Part shown: piece after piece, positions 34,329-47,144 of the stretch
Position numbering within the stretch: position 1 is the stretch's first letter
Layout of the letters: every line of letters begins with the position of its first letter
Origin: Sorghum bicolor
Taxonomy: Eukaryota; Streptophyta; Magnoliopsida; Poales; Poaceae
Assembly: GCF_000003195.3 (NCBI RefSeq)
Contig: NC_012878.2
Location: 55,986,629 to 56,050,628, forward strand
Length of the DNA: 64,000 nucleotides
Reading direction: 5' to 3'
Made by a program: the position numbers and the translations under genes
Notes under the pieces: model-generated
Seen by the model: only the letters and a program-made list of their open reading frames with translations
Databases searched by the model: none
What the model was told of the DNA's origin: nothing

Positions 34329-37300
34329 ATGGTTTACTGCACTCACTGCGCTGATTACTGTCCCTCCATAAAGGACCCTGACAAAGGATACATGTGAGAT
34401 CTCCCTGTTCTTTCTATATTATTCTTATGGGATACCTTGCAAAACCAGTCAGTATGATTGTTATGAAGATGACCTTATTTACAACTCTGTTAATGGTTGG
34501 CCATCAAAGTTTCATAAACGCAATTGAAGCTCTTGTGCTTGTTTGTTCATATGAAAGATGGCATGTTTCATGATCAGATGTTGTGGTACATGTGGGAAGG
34601 TTCTTGATCAGGAGGTATACACTGAGGAGCCTACTTTTGTTAAGGGTAACACAGGGGAGGTTGGTTTTATCTCCATGCTTTATAATCCTTGAGTTTTTCT
34701 TTTTTGTTTACCAATTGCTGAGATTTGATATATTTTGGGGCTACACAGAGTCGCTTAGCTGGAAGTATTCTTGCAAGTATTGAGTCTGGATATTCGATTT
34801 CTCATCAAAGAACCTTAGACAAAGGTATGGTTTTAGGGCACTTATTTATTTTACTTTCCTTGGTACTCCAAAATCTCTTTTTTTTGCTTTATTTTACCAG
34901 GGAAGGATGAGATTAGACAGATTGTCAATAACTTAAATGTCAGTGGTGGAGAAACTATCGTTAGCAAGGCTTATCGCTTCTATGAGGTATGTGTTTCCGT
35001 TGTCAGTAAGTTGTAAGGTTATTTAAATGGAATGCAGCATCTTGATATTGATGTTTCTTTGTTCTGAAGCGCAGCTAGCTGTTGACCGTAATTTTACCAG
35101 GGGCCGTAGAACAACCCATGTTGCAGCTGCTTGCCTTTACATTGCCTGCAGGTATACTAAAACCTAATTGTAGGTTCACTACTTTCTTTGTTGGAACGTC
35201 AGAAGCATTTAACCTATTCTACTAACTTCAGTTCGAATGTGAACATTCACTGTGCGACTTGCCCCCTCCCTAGCCACTTTTGTTGGACTACTAGTAGTTA
35301 ATGTTATATATTACCTTCTTTTTTTTTTCTTTTTTGAGAAACTCCTACAAGTTACTTTTCTATCATATCCTTCTTTAAACTTGCAAAAAGGTTTCTCTTG
35401 TCAGATACTTAGATTGAAAATTGAACTAATTGACTGCAGGTATACTAAGTGCCTTTTGACTTTATGCCTCGTGTTTATAGCCTCTAATTAGAAAAGTAAA
35501 TACTTGACCTTGAGAAGGTCCCTCTCAGTGGCCCATAAGGATTAGGATGTTTTAAATGCCTAAACTGTAACACAACTACGCAAGTAAGCTTTTCCATACC
35601 ATATAAACACATGTCAAACCCATTCAAGAGGCTTTGTTATATTAAATAAAACCTATTCCCTGCACATTTACTATACTTTCTAGTGAATGCCCTACCACTG
35701 TAATCTGTTGTTACTAAATTAATAAATTTTCTTTCGCAGACTTTATTAGCAGCCAGGATGTATTAGACTTGTGGGTCCTTTTTATTTCTTTTACCTAATA
35801 CACCATGAAGCATGAGTAACATTTATACCATCATCTATTTCTTCGAAAAGCTCTTATGTTTCATTAATTATTCCTGAACTCACAATTTAATTTATTTTAT
35901 CTTTCTCAATTCTCAAAACACTGCTTTTCGCCTTCATGCTTTTGTTAGTGTATGTTGCAAAGTTTATTTTGTTTGTTTTTTTGAGCAAGCATTGTAGTAC
36001 TAATGTTCGGTTTCTCCAACTTTTCTTGCCAGGCAAACTAAGAAAGCTTATCTTCTTATTGATTTCTCTGACTATCTCCAAATAAGCGTGTGAGTATACC
36101 AACTCTTTGGCCTTCTATATGACTCAATGAAGGGGCTCATTTGGATTTTCTTTCAGTTATGTCCTAGGTGCTGTTTTTCTCCAGCTCTGCCAAGTTTTGC
36201 TACTCGCAGATCATCCAGTTGTTCAGAAACTTGTAGATCCCAGCCTTTTCATCCATCGTTTTACACACCGTAAGCTGATGACATATGTTGCATTGTATAT
36301 TTCCTTCGTTGGATCTGCTGTATGTAGTTTGTGCTATTGTTTGAAGGGTTGAGGTATCCACAAATATTTATATGCTGCATTGTATATGGCCATCAGGTTG
36401 GCACAGGAGTTGTTGTCTGCAGGTTTTGATTAATGGCATTGTGTGTTCGGCTAATCCGTTGAGTGCAATCTGAGACTCATCTTCATCTAATCTCACCTCA
36501 TGGCTAATTGAAAATTGTGCCATTGAACAATCTGTAGACTGCTCATGTTTTTTGTGCAAACGTTGTGATTTAAATGCCATATGGGCTATGTTTGTCAGAA
36601 CATTCTACGTGTGCTATTCTGTTTGTTGCAACTAACGGGATCCTTATGTGAGGATTGACCTGAAGTAGTTCCCCCTATTTATGTACATGGGTCTGATTTT
36701 GAGGATTTTATATATTGGTTTTGTTTTTAGGTTTGCTCGGAAAAAGAGATAATGCTGTCTCAGACACAGCTTTACGCATTGTAGCTAGCATGAAGAGAGA
36801 TTGGATGCAGGCAGGCGTTTCTTCTTTCGTTTTTCTTCCATAATTATAATTTTTGTTTCACAAGGCTGTGACTGGTTTACTGCCTTGCTCTACGTTGCAG
36901 ACTGGGAGGAAGCCAAGTGGATTGTGTGGTGCAGCATTATACATCGCTGCACTCTCTCATGGGAAAAATTACACCAAGGCAGATATTGTAAGTCCAGATG
37001 CTCATGATATATCTTGAACTAATTCAACAATCTATATTATGTATATTCTCCTTTGTCAGCCTACGACCTTTTGCTTTGAGTTTTAGTGATGGCATCAACT
37101 ATGTTTTACGTTTGCAGGTCTCTGTTGTGCATGTGTGTGAGGCCACTCTAACGAAGCGATTGATAGAGTTCGAAAATACCGATTCTGGCAGCTTAACAGT
37201 ATGTTCCTTTCTTCCACAAAATTTCCAAATTTGTTGAAATTTATAGTATTTAATTGAAATTCCTTGTGATATTCTGCAATTTATTCTTGGGACACTGACT

Positions 37301-40300
37301 GCAGACTGCTAAGTGTTAACTCATGCAGTGTTGTTCTCATTGGAACAGAGTCATTTGTTGGTAAGCTGCTATTGTGCAGCATACTGAATTGCTCTGCCAA
37401 AGCATGAGCTGTATTGTTTATGGCCAGGATTAGATCTCATGCTAACGGTTTGAAATTCCAATTTTTGGGAAAAAGCTCAGATCCGTGGCGATACTGGTCC
37501 TTTCTAAGTAACTGTTAGGAACCAGTATTTTGTCCATGGATGCACAATTTTAGGCTGGCCATTTGTAGATCTGTTCCCACACAGAATTGCCAGTACCTAG
37601 CTAGTTCCCTTTCAGAAACACATTTCATTAATTTGAATTTTTAATGCTTCTGGATTGTTATTAGTTGTCCTGCTACCTTTTACAGAACATAGGTCACTTG
37701 TGGATTTTCAACTCTGATCATGTGTAATACACTAATAAACAAGTACCAACCTTAAGGAGTTAGGAGGCAATAATAATGCGTCCCCTATGAAGAATGTATT
37801 GCTTCTGTTGTCATTCTTAATGTATGTTATCACCCGTGCATTTTTGAAACAGTTCTCTTAAGATGTGAGCATGCCTATATCTTCATGCCCTTTTGTTAGA
37901 TTGAAGAATTTCTGGCAACAGCTGATGAATATAATGAAGAGCCTGTTCCAAAACATTCGCCCAAGTCTGGAGAAATCCTTTGCAAACACAAGAATAAAAA
38001 AGGTTTTGAACATTTTGCCCATGGACTTTGCGAAAAATGCTACAATAAGGTAGATCTTATCTACAATGCGCACAACACATTGATTTGCAGACTAGACTAC
38101 ATTTGCTTTTGACACTTTGTCTGATTGCCCAGTTCACTAAACTGTCGGGTGGACTAGAAGGTGGTGCTGACCCTCCAGCATTCCAACGAGCTGAAAAGAA
38201 AAGACTTGAAGCTGCTAAAAGGGCTGAAGAAGCTGCCACAGTTAAGGAGGCAGCGCTGGAAGAATCTCTTTGCAACACACAGAATTCTGAAGTTGAGAGT
38301 ACCATAACTCCTAGAAAGGTAGTATACACATTGGCATGGCCTCAAGTTCTTTATTTTTCTCTTTTGGGGCTGGTGGGGTGGTGGGTGGGGTTGGGGCAGG
38401 GTTCACTCCCACTGCAAAGTAACGGTACCTCATAATCTGTGTGTGAATTTATGGAAACTTATCCTTATTATAAGTTTGTATACGAAAATAAATTTAGTTG
38501 ACGATGAAACTTGCTATTCTTATATGTAGTTTCAATTTAGCCTGCATAAACAGAGGTTTTCATCCTCCTGACTATAAGAATCTATATAGTTTAGTTTCAT
38601 AAGTTGATATCTTTGTTTAGTACTCCCTCCATTCTAAATTATAAGATGTTTTAGCTTTTCTAGCTGCATAACTTTTGTCATGCACTTAAGACATGTATGT
38701 CTAGATACATAGTAAAAATAATGTATCTAGAAAAGCCAAAACGTCTTATAATTTGGAATGTAGGGTGTATGTTTTCTGGTTGGACACGAAAAATGTCCTA
38801 TAATCTCATTAGACATGCGATGTTACCTGTCGATTGTCACCTATGCGACCAGGTGATGATTAATACGTGAACAATTCTTTCCCTCTGCGGAACTTGTTTT
38901 TCCTGCAAGCAGAACATTTTCTACTTACCCCTTAATGGTGGACCATTTTTCTCGTCTAGGAACAGCTAAATGTTCTAGAAGAAAGAAAAAAAATCTTGTA
39001 GTGCTTGGCATTGGCACAGCCCTCAGTGGTGGCCACGGCTTGGGCTGTATCTATTCCATTCAAGCCATGCTCTGCCAAATGCTGTCAGCAACATAAATAA
39101 AATTTTACCATTAAAAAAATATCTTTGCATTCTTTTTTTTAGAATGTTTTTCTTTAATTCTTTGAAAGCGTTATTGGGTGGGTAGCAATACTAGGTGGGT
39201 ACATGAAAGCCACCCCATGAAACGTATGTAGAAGTTTAGAACAATTTCTAAAATAAAGTTACCATATGCTGGCTGGAAAGCTGATGTTCTACAGTTATAC
39301 AAATTGTCAAGAGGGAACTCAATTTCTAATATGAGATATGAAATTGGCAAAAAAGGATAAAAGGCCAAAAATTGGTATAACTGAGTTTGTCTTTTTCTTC
39401 ATTGTTTCCCAATTTCACGTGTCAAAAGAAATGAAGTCTGATCTGGAAACTTTGCATGGTTGTGTATTATCACGTCCTCTACCTGTGAGATCTTTTTGGG
39501 ATATTTTAAAACTTCACTCTTATTTTATGAACTTCTTTCCATTTTCTACCCAGGGCATGATTTCTATTAAATATGCACCCGGGTAACAAATTCATTTGGC
39601 ACCACTGGGTTGGACCATTTAGACCCCAAACAACAGTAACGTCGTATGAATATTATAGAAGGATTAGCCACTATAATTATTAAATGGTGCATAATCTATT
39701 TTTGTTTCTGAATTTTGTGACGTGTGGCAATGTGACATGTTATCTCTTCGATTAGCTTTTTTGTTACAACTCTTGTGCTTATTTCCCACCTTTTTCTGTT
39801 CCCTGGGAACACACTCCGAACAGGGTTTAAGCGGACATAAATCTTCAACAGTTGGATCTGGTGAACTCATAAATGACTCTGTGCCACCCAAGGATCCTGA
39901 AGAGGGAGGTTTGTTACTTCCTGAACCCATCACACGCTGCAATAATTTCAGTTTTCCTGTTTTGAATCCTTTTTTGAAAGCTGGATGCTATCTTACATCC
40001 TTAGGTGAAAATTGTGAAGGCAATGCTGATTCAGAAAGCCTTTCTGACATCGACGATGCAGAGGTGCTTTCTCAATGAGTCCTTTTTATCATATTTTTCA
40101 GGACTATTTCATTGCACAAGTAGTTAAGAGGTGTAGTGATAACAAAACAAGCCTTTGCAATTTGTTGTAATGCTATCTATCAATTTTGTAGGTTGATTGG
40201 TACCTTCACAATGAGGAAGAAAAACAGTATAAAAAGATTATCTGGGAGGAAATGAACAAAGAATACCTTGAGGTAATTAGGTAACTCAATCTATGGTCGC

Positions 40301-41408
40301 ATTTTTTTCATCTTGACTAGAGAATGCTACTACCTGTTTTTTTTTTTTTTTTTTTTTTTTACAGGAACAAGCAGCCAAGGAAGCTTTGGCAGCTGAATTG
40401 GCAGCTAGAGGGATTGTTGTGGAAGAGGGAAAGAAGAAAGTAAGAAACACTTTTGGGCGATCAAACTTCCTGTTTACCATTTTAAGTTGAACCGTATGAT
40501 TATCTGTGGCTGTTTGAAAACATAGAAACGAAGACGTAATGAAGACACCAAGAGCTCGACACCTGCTGAAACACCGGCAGAAGCCACATACAACATGCTG
40601 AAACGGAAGGTATTCACTTGTGCTGACACATACAATCCAAAATAAACTTGTCCTTTGGACACTGCATGGACATTCTGAACCTGATGTGCAAACAAACCGA
40701 AAGCCTGAAATTCAATATTCAGGCCTTGTTTAGTTCTCTGGGTGAAAAGTTTTTGGATAGTATAGCACTTTCGTTTGTATTTGGCAATTATTGTCCAACT
40801 ATGGACTAACTAGGCTCAAAAGATTCGTCTCGTAAATTACAGGCAAACTGTGTAATTAGTTATTTTTTTTATCTATATTAATTGCTCCATGCGTGTTCCG
40901 CAAGATTCGATGTGATAAGGAATCTTGAAAAGTTTTTGGATTTCGGGTGTAACTAAACAAGGCCTCAACTTCTCTTCTCACAGGGACTTGGTTCAAAGAT
41001 CAATGAGGGAGCTGTTGGCGAATTGTACAAGGTATACCTGTTTGTTTATGCTTGAAATGTAGAATCTACAAATTGTATCCTGCCTCGAGTCGAAAACTAT
41101 TCTGCAGTTCCTTTTTAAATGTTTTTGTTGTTGTTTAGCTGATTTTATTTTGAAAAGCTAAATGAACTAACAACACTGACTCTGTAATCGTCTATTATGC
41201 TACATTTTTCTGACCCGGTGGTGATTGATTCTGTGAGCAGACTAAAGATGAAGTTGGCAGCGCAAGTAAGGAAGAAGAGATGGACTTTGACGCACTGTTT
41301 GGGCCGGACAATGCTGATGGTGAAACTGTTGATGATGGTTACAATGGGGGCTATAACGACGATGGCGTAGAAGCCTACAATGGCATTGACGATGATTTTG
41401 ATTTCTAG
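34329..41408 (+). CDS. BRF1: TFIIIB subunit BRF1 (Pol III factor), 611 aa
   Basis: Eighteen coding exons start at 34329, 34578, 34749, 34901, 35075, 36033, 36157, 36731, 36901, 37118, 37900, 38133, 39824, 40192, 40365, 40526, 40984 and 41241; the last ends at 41408. All junctions keep frame. The N-terminus is a zinc ribbon (C4, C7, C24, C27 in MVYCTHC and YICCGTCGKV). Two TFIIB-like cyclin folds follow: SRLAGSILASIESG to LIDFSDYLQISVYVLG, and HRLLGKRDNAVSDTALRIVA to SGLCGAALYIAAL. The plant BRF region with EVDWYLHNEEEKQYKKIIWE comes next, and the end is acidic (MDFDALFGPDN ... DDDFDF). BRF1 bridges TFIIIC, TBP and Pol III at tRNA and 5S genes in the nucleus. The intron after WMQ apparently has a GC donor (CAG|GCAGGC); a GT alternative six bases later would insert Ala-Gly. 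Introns carry a Stowaway-like MITE (38622-38764) and a Harbinger-type MITE (40722-40964). Confidence 0.93.
38622..38764. mobile_element. Stowaway-like MITE in BRF1 intron 12
   Basis: A 143 bp hairpin starting TACTCCCTCCATTCTAAATT and ending with the inverted AACGTCTTATAATTTGGAAT. The inner arms AAGATGTTTTAGCTTTTCTAG and CTAGAAAAGCCAAAACGTCTT also pair. Confidence 0.8.
40722..40964. mobile_element. Harbinger-type MITE in BRF1 intron 16
   Basis: A 243 bp element from GGCCTTGTTTAGTTCTCTGG to AACTAAACAAGGCC with a TCA target duplication (40719-40721, 40965-40967). It ends only 19 bp before the acceptor of the next exon (40984), so the branch-point region must lie within or at the edge of the element. 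Confidence 0.85.
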
Positions 41409-42018
41409 GATGTAGCAGCATTTGCCGAACGGCAAAGCTGACCAGCACGGGCACGATTCTTCATGTGTACATTATATAGTTTCTTTTGTTTTGGCTAAGT
41501 TTCAACTATTATTACGGAGCTATTGGATAGTCAACATAGTTTTGCTTGTATAATAATAATATTTGAAACTAGGTTCTGCCTGGTTGTAGTTGTAACTAAG
41601 TCCTGTGTGCTCAAGCTCCTAAAAGGGCATTGTAGATCCACCCCAAAAGATTGCAAGCGGTGATGTAACATTTGTATTATTAATAATAAAGGAACTGAGC
41701 CGTCTTAGACTATCTCTAACAATTCTCATCCAAATACAACACCTATTTGACAATTCTCATCCAAATACAACACCTATTTGTCCTTTGGGTAGCGTTACAG
41801 ATAAAAAGGTTATACCTATTTTTAGTCTTTTCCAACAAGATCTAAAAGACCACATTCTGCAAATGGGTCTCAAAGGGAGGATATCTAAATTTTGGTTATA
41901 TCTCTCGTAATACTCAAAATAGATCTTTTATATAGGTACTCTATTAAAGGTTATATGCATTATGTTGAAGATTTATTTTAGGTTTGGGTTCCCCAGTAGG
42001 TGGAGACAGCCTTACACT
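41409..42018. other. BRF1 3' UTR and spacer
   Basis: AATAAT/AATAAA-like signals occur near 41550 and 41685. A perfect 30 bp tandem duplication (CAATTCTCATCCAAATACAA unit) lies at about 41719-41780. No gene. Confidence 0.55.
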
Positions 42019-42243
42019 GGCCTTGTTTCGTTCCGAAAACTGAAAAGTTTTTGAAACTGTAGCACTTTCATTTTTATTTGACAAACATTATCCAATAATG
42101 GAGTAACTAGGCTTAAAAGATTCATCTCGTGATTTACAGATAAACTGTGCAATTAGTTTTTATTTTCGTCTATATTTAATACTCTCTGCATGTGACGGGA
42201 ATCTTGAAAAAAATTTGGTTTTCGGGCTGAACTAAACAAGGCC
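42019..42243. mobile_element. Harbinger-type MITE (GGCCTTGTTTAG family), diverged
   Basis: Starts GGCCTTGTTTCGTTCCG and ends GAACTAAACAAGGCC; contains GATTTACAGATAAACTGTGC and TGTGACGGGAATCTTG. No matching 3 bp flank is left. Confidence 0.75.
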
Positions 42244-44238
42244 TAAAATGCAGCCCGGGCTTCCTATGGGATCCCGTGCCGGTGCCCAAGTTGAAGCTCT
42301 CCCCCGACCAAATCGATTGGTGAGGCCATGGGATGGAAGTTGACCTGCCTTTGAGGCCGAGGCCGACCTGTGCTGACATGCAGTGGAGCAAGTTTCCACA
42401 AAAGCTAGCTCATAGAATTACTTTATTCAATAATATAAGGAGAGAGGATGGTAAGCTAGTTCTTCATGAGAGCGTGTGTGTGGTTTAGGAAGTACGTATA
42501 GTAGGCTGGCGAGGAGCTTAGTCACGGTCTGGATGAGTGGATGACTCATGACCAGGTAGATAGAGCTTACTGGAGGCTGAGGCTGAAGCCTGTCTAGTTT
42601 GACCCTGGCCTGTGCTGATGCTTGGCATTCTTTCTTTGCAACCAGAGTAGAAGTCAGAAATATATCGTAGATAAAGGGCGCTGTTTGAATATTCCAAACT
42701 GGAATATAAAAGGTTGCTGGTTGTTTGAGCTTCTGACTGGGCAAGGCTAGCTCCTAGAAAGTTTCAGAAAAGGGGAAGCGAAATGGTAGAAGGACAAGGG
42801 CACAAGGCAACGGTACAGTTCTGTATCTGATCTCCAGTTGTGCTGAGCCTAGCAGCAGCAAACGACGATTTCAGATATTCTGAGAGTTCCCCTTTTTCTT
42901 TAGAAAATAGTGGAGTTTTTTTTCCCCTTTGGAACACTAAATTGTCATTCAGAATTAGGAGGCGACTAGTGATACGAGACAAGCCAACATTTAGCACGTC
43001 ACCTGGAAGATACGGACGAATTTCAGAGACGGTTGTCCTGAAATTTGGAGCGTTCTTTCTGAATCTATGGCGTCAGGCAGACCTATCTCAAGGTAATCAG
43101 GTGGTGCACAACAATAATAAATCCAAAAATATTTTTTTACAGTAATCCCACCGGTGATGGGTTAGGTGACTCTAATAACACTTCTCAGGTCTTAGATTTG
43201 ACTCCCGTGGGAGCCAAGGTCAGAATGCCAGGGACTATATCTTACCCTCGTTTAAGTTTTTTTTACAGCGAGCGATCCATATTAAATTTTTTAGACTGCA
43301 TGAGAATCAAAGAGACGTTTCATACATGGTTTGAGAAGTCATCAGAAGTTAGAAAGCAGTAAGAAAGTCTGGTGACTGAATTGACAGCACATTCTGAATC
43401 TTTATTCCATATCTAAAAAGCTATCTTATCTGAACAACACAACTGGCTAGCCTTAGTTTCTCCCTTATAATAATAATAATAAAGTGACGTGGGTGTATAC
43501 ATGCATGGGATCAAGATCAAACCGTTCTGATTCTACTCATTACAGGAACTCAGCAAGATTAGATACCAGTCCAGTGACCAGAGCGTCATCACTCATCAGT
43601 CACCGGACTTTTACCCTGTTCTTGGCTACGCAGGATGATGGAAGTGACGTGATCAGTGTCCATTCCCTGGCTTCCTGCGTGGATCATGTTTGGGGTTGGA
43701 CCCACCGTAGTCGTAATCCTGAACGTCCGTCAGAACCCTCCTGCTGCGTCTCTGCGTTTGGGGAGTTTAGTGAATAGGGTGGAACTGTCATTTTAAAATA
43801 TCTAATCTTTGGAAAGCTTTTTATCCAAACAAATAATAGTCCACTGATTGAATTGTAGCAAACACTATATGCTTTCTATAAAAGTAGCTAAAGCTTTCAC
43901 TGAAAAGATAACAATGATAACAGAACCGAAACAAAACGTCTAGAACAGCATGATCACATAGGAAGGATGAACTTTCCTGTACTCTACTGCTCCTTAAAAA
44001 AAAATCAGAAGAGCACATGTCACAGAATTGTCAAACAGTAGGTCTATCTGCTATTTATATTTCCCCAATAGCTAGTTAGTTTCACAGTCAGCTTCTAGCT
44101 AAAGAGACTAAATATACTCCTTACATGGCAAACCAATTAGTCTTGAATGATGGTTCTTAAACACGATTTCACTTTCTTTAACAGAAAGAAAAAGTAAAAC
44201 CAACTGTTCTTATTTCTGTCATACTGTTTCAACCAAGT
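42244..44238. other. intergenic, no gene seen
   Basis: Open frames up to about 100 codons occur on both strands but none has motifs, splice continuity or codon bias that I would trust. The last 400 bp before 44239 are probably the 3' UTR of the secreted-peptide gene. Confidence 0.45.
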
Positions 44239-44482
44239 TTAGCATATACCGACCTCAATCACTTCAAAAGTATCTGCATCATTGGCTTGTGTAGTCGTAG
44301 TTTGTCCTGCATTCAATCAGACAGGAATCATGTACGACTAACCAACCATCAAGGGAAATGTACATCTACACATCTAAACGCAAGGAAACTGGACTGTGAA
44401 GTGGCGTACCTGAAGATGCACTGAACAATAGAAACACAAACACCACAAGGATAACGGTGAAGATGAAGCTGAGCTTAGGCAT
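44239..44482 (-). CDS. candidate short secreted peptide (46 aa, two exons)
   Basis: Exon 1 (44410-44482) encodes MPKLSFIFTVILVVFVFLLF then SASS, a textbook signal peptide. It ends at a strong donor (TTCAG|GTACGC). After a 103 bp intron, exon 2 (44239-44306) follows the acceptor TGAATGCAG and reads QTTTTQANDADTFEVIEVG, then IC and a stop. The predicted mature peptide is about 22 residues, Thr-rich then acidic, with one Cys. A TATA box sits about 110 bp upstream. I do not recognise a known hormone family (not CLE, PSK, IDA or RALF by motif). The gene is inferred from promoter, signal peptide and splice sites together; exon 2 could instead splice onward at GAG|GTCGGT. It could also be the 5' end of a longer secreted protein. 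Confidence 0.5.
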
Positions 44483-44588
44483 TATTGGTCTAAGCAGCGA
44501 TGTGAGTCGGCAGAGTCTCCTTCAATTCCTTATGCAGCTCAGGACTGTCAACTGTGGCGAGGAGCTGAAACGTAGCAAAGCAATGGCC

Positions 44589-44597
44589 CCTTTATAT
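44589..44597 (-). promoter_or_regulatory. TATA box of the secreted-peptide gene
   Basis: On the minus strand the sequence reads GTATATAAAGGGGCC, a near-consensus TATA box. It is correctly placed for the ATG at 44482. Confidence 0.6.
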
Positions 44598-44659
44598 ACG
44601 ACGAAACGATGCGCTGCTCCTACAGCTGGAAAGGAAGAGGGCACACACCAATTGTCCAA

Positions 44660-45693
44660 GCTTTTGCAATAGTGTGGCCTGTGCTGTGCCACCAGTGATC
44701 TGCATCTGCTCTGCCTCTACGGGCTAGCCATGAAAACGAAAGCCAATATATGGTCCTCCCAGCACAAGGTCAACTATGATTCGCATGCACAAGAGCGACC
44801 TTCCGAACCACTCACTATTCGATTCATCACCACCACAGCAGCTAGCACACAGTGGAAACTGTTCATGGGCTCATTTTAATTTGTTGGGTGCTGGTTGCGC
44901 GAAGCAGCACATGTACAAACTGTTCATTGCTGTACAGTGTTCACAGCAGCCATTTGCTGGGTGCTGGTTGCTGGCGCAATGGTGCAGCACGCACGCACGG
45001 CACAGTTGCACGCTCTGGAGGTGGAGCAGCACTGCGCGCCGCGCGCGCGCGATAGTGCGTGCAGTGCCATTTCGATCTGCAGCGGTAGCATGCGTACCTA
45101 TCACCCTATGACCCTAGCACCTACGGCTGGGGCGACGCACACGGGCGCAGGAGGAGGAGGAGGCAGGACGATGGGATTGTGACCAGTGCTACTAGTGCAG
45201 CACGAGCGGCGCCCACTACCGGAGGCAGCGCGCACCGTCGCCGCCGACCGGTTGCTCTCGCGCGCGCGCGTGCATGATGCATTGCATGTACTACTGGCCA
45301 GCAGCAACAGCAACAGTGGCCTGCGGGCGGGTTGGCGGGTGACCCACCGTCGCGTCGCGGAAAGATGGCGGCTTTGTGCAGGCGAGTGGAGGTTGAGGTT
45401 GCAGATCGCATCGCACATGGGCGACCGACCGAGCCGGCCTGCGTTCGCTCGCGCGAGGTGACTGGCCGAAAGCGGTGGAGATGGAGGTGGAGGTGGAGGG
45501 GGAGGGGGACGACAGGCGCAGCGACGATCGTCCGCCGGTACGCGGACGGAAGCGCAGGGCGGCAGGGGTGCTAGTGGGGGCTCCTGCAGCGCGAGTGGTC
45601 TGTCGTGCGGTCGAGCCGGCCATCTGCCCGTACAGGTATTCCTAACCTACTCTAGCACAGTGGCGTGTGTATGTGTATATGTATGTGTATGAA
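44660..45693. other. GC-rich intergenic region
   Basis: Bases 44850-45620 are GC-rich with many overlapping frames on all six frames, which argues against any being coding. A local duplication repeats TGGGTGCTGGTTGC (44884 and 44957). A GGTGGA minisatellite lies at about 45475-45510. No gene is supported. Confidence 0.4.
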
Positions 45694-46002
45694 TATAGAT
45701 AAAAAATAACAAAATACGGGTCAAACCTGTTCGCGAAAAAAATAAAAAATAACTAATTATATTAATTTGCATAGAAATCACGAGACAAATTTTTAAGTCT
45801 AATTAATTTATAATTAACCATAATTGCTACAATAACACATATGTGCTAACGAGGGATTAATTAGGCTTAATAAATTCTTCTCGTGGTTTCCAGACGAGTT
45901 ATATAATTAATTTTCAATTAGTATCCGAACGTACCTTTCAATATCTCACGAAATATCTGATGTGACATCTAAAAACTTTTCACCCACAAACAAACTACAA
46001 GA
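45694..46002. mobile_element. long-form Harbinger-type MITE, decayed
   Basis: Shares with the 11751-12096 copy the order of GAATATAGATAAAAAATAAC, CACGAGACAAATTTTTAAG, GATTAATTAGGCTTAATAAA and GATGTGACATCTAAAAA. Terminal GGCC ends are lost, so the borders are approximate. Confidence 0.55.
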
Positions 46003-47144
46003 CCCATGATATCATGCAGTGGTAGTGGCAAACTGGCAATGCGGTACTCATCACACAGTTAAAAAAAGGTTATTTAGAGTTTCGTTGGAGTCAAACTCTT
46101 AATTTTAACTAAACGTTGTTTAGAGTCTAGATCATTTTTTTTCTTAAATTCAACTAAATTTGTAGCAAATTTCAATAATCTCTAAATAAATTTATAATAG
46201 AAACATTCCAACGATTAACCTAATAATAATCATCGTACATCACAAACATTAATAATCCGATGCATATATTTGGTCAAAGTTAAAGATGTGAAACTAAACA
46301 AGGCTTTATTAGCAAGAAAGAATCATTGAACCCATCCTTCCGTTTTTATAATACCATTTGTTTTTTTAAAAAATGGGCCCAACCCAGTCATCACCATGTC
46401 TAGCTAGTAGATCATTTTTTTTCACGATCAGGTCGGTAACTGTTTTTTATTAAAAGAAAAACAAACAAAGATACAAAACCCGAGTACCAAAACACGTGAA
46501 GGCGAGCAGCCTAGCACCAACAAAAGAGACCTAGGACTACTGAGTTCACAAAGAGAGATTACAGACTAGCTAGTAGACCACCTAAAGGCTCGAGTCCTAG
46601 ACTCCACTCCTACTTTCGTTGATTCGTTGGCAGTTTGGCACCACGGCCGAACATCGGCTCGATGCCAGATTGCCAGGACGTTCCTCATCAGCATTCATCT
46701 TGTCCCGCAGTCTCCATCTTCGTTCTCAGTCTCATCATTTCACGCTTGCTGCTGGAAGCTTCTAGATCGGCGAGGCGAGCTCGGTTAGCTTGGTTTTGGA
46801 CCCCAAGGCTGTACGACCCGACCGGAAATCTGGTCTACTCGTCTAAGAATAATTTATATTTGCACGTCTCTTTTGCTGAAGAATCAATTTTTTTTAAAAA
46901 AAATTTATCGAATATATACAAAAATACACTAGTATTTATCATATATAACATATATCATTAGGTTGAACATGAAATATACTTTCATAAATATATTTATTTA
47001 GAGATACAAATATTGATACTATTTGAAATATTTCTAGTTCTTAAAAAAATTGATTCGTCAATACATTTATTTATGGATGGAGAGGGTAGAGTGAACGCTC
47101 ACTCTACTCACCTCGGGTCATAGGTTCATTTTTCCCTAATGCTA
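46003..47144. other. intergenic, no gene seen
   Basis: AT-rich DNA with one moderately GC-rich patch (46600-46840). A tail-like TGAAACTAAACAAGGCTTT at about 46289-46308 suggests another eroded MITE. No gene is supported. Confidence 0.45.

Noticed and set aside
44776..45623. GC-rich frames on both strands
   Set aside because: Six-frame openness, no splice pattern and no domain; best treated as compositional.
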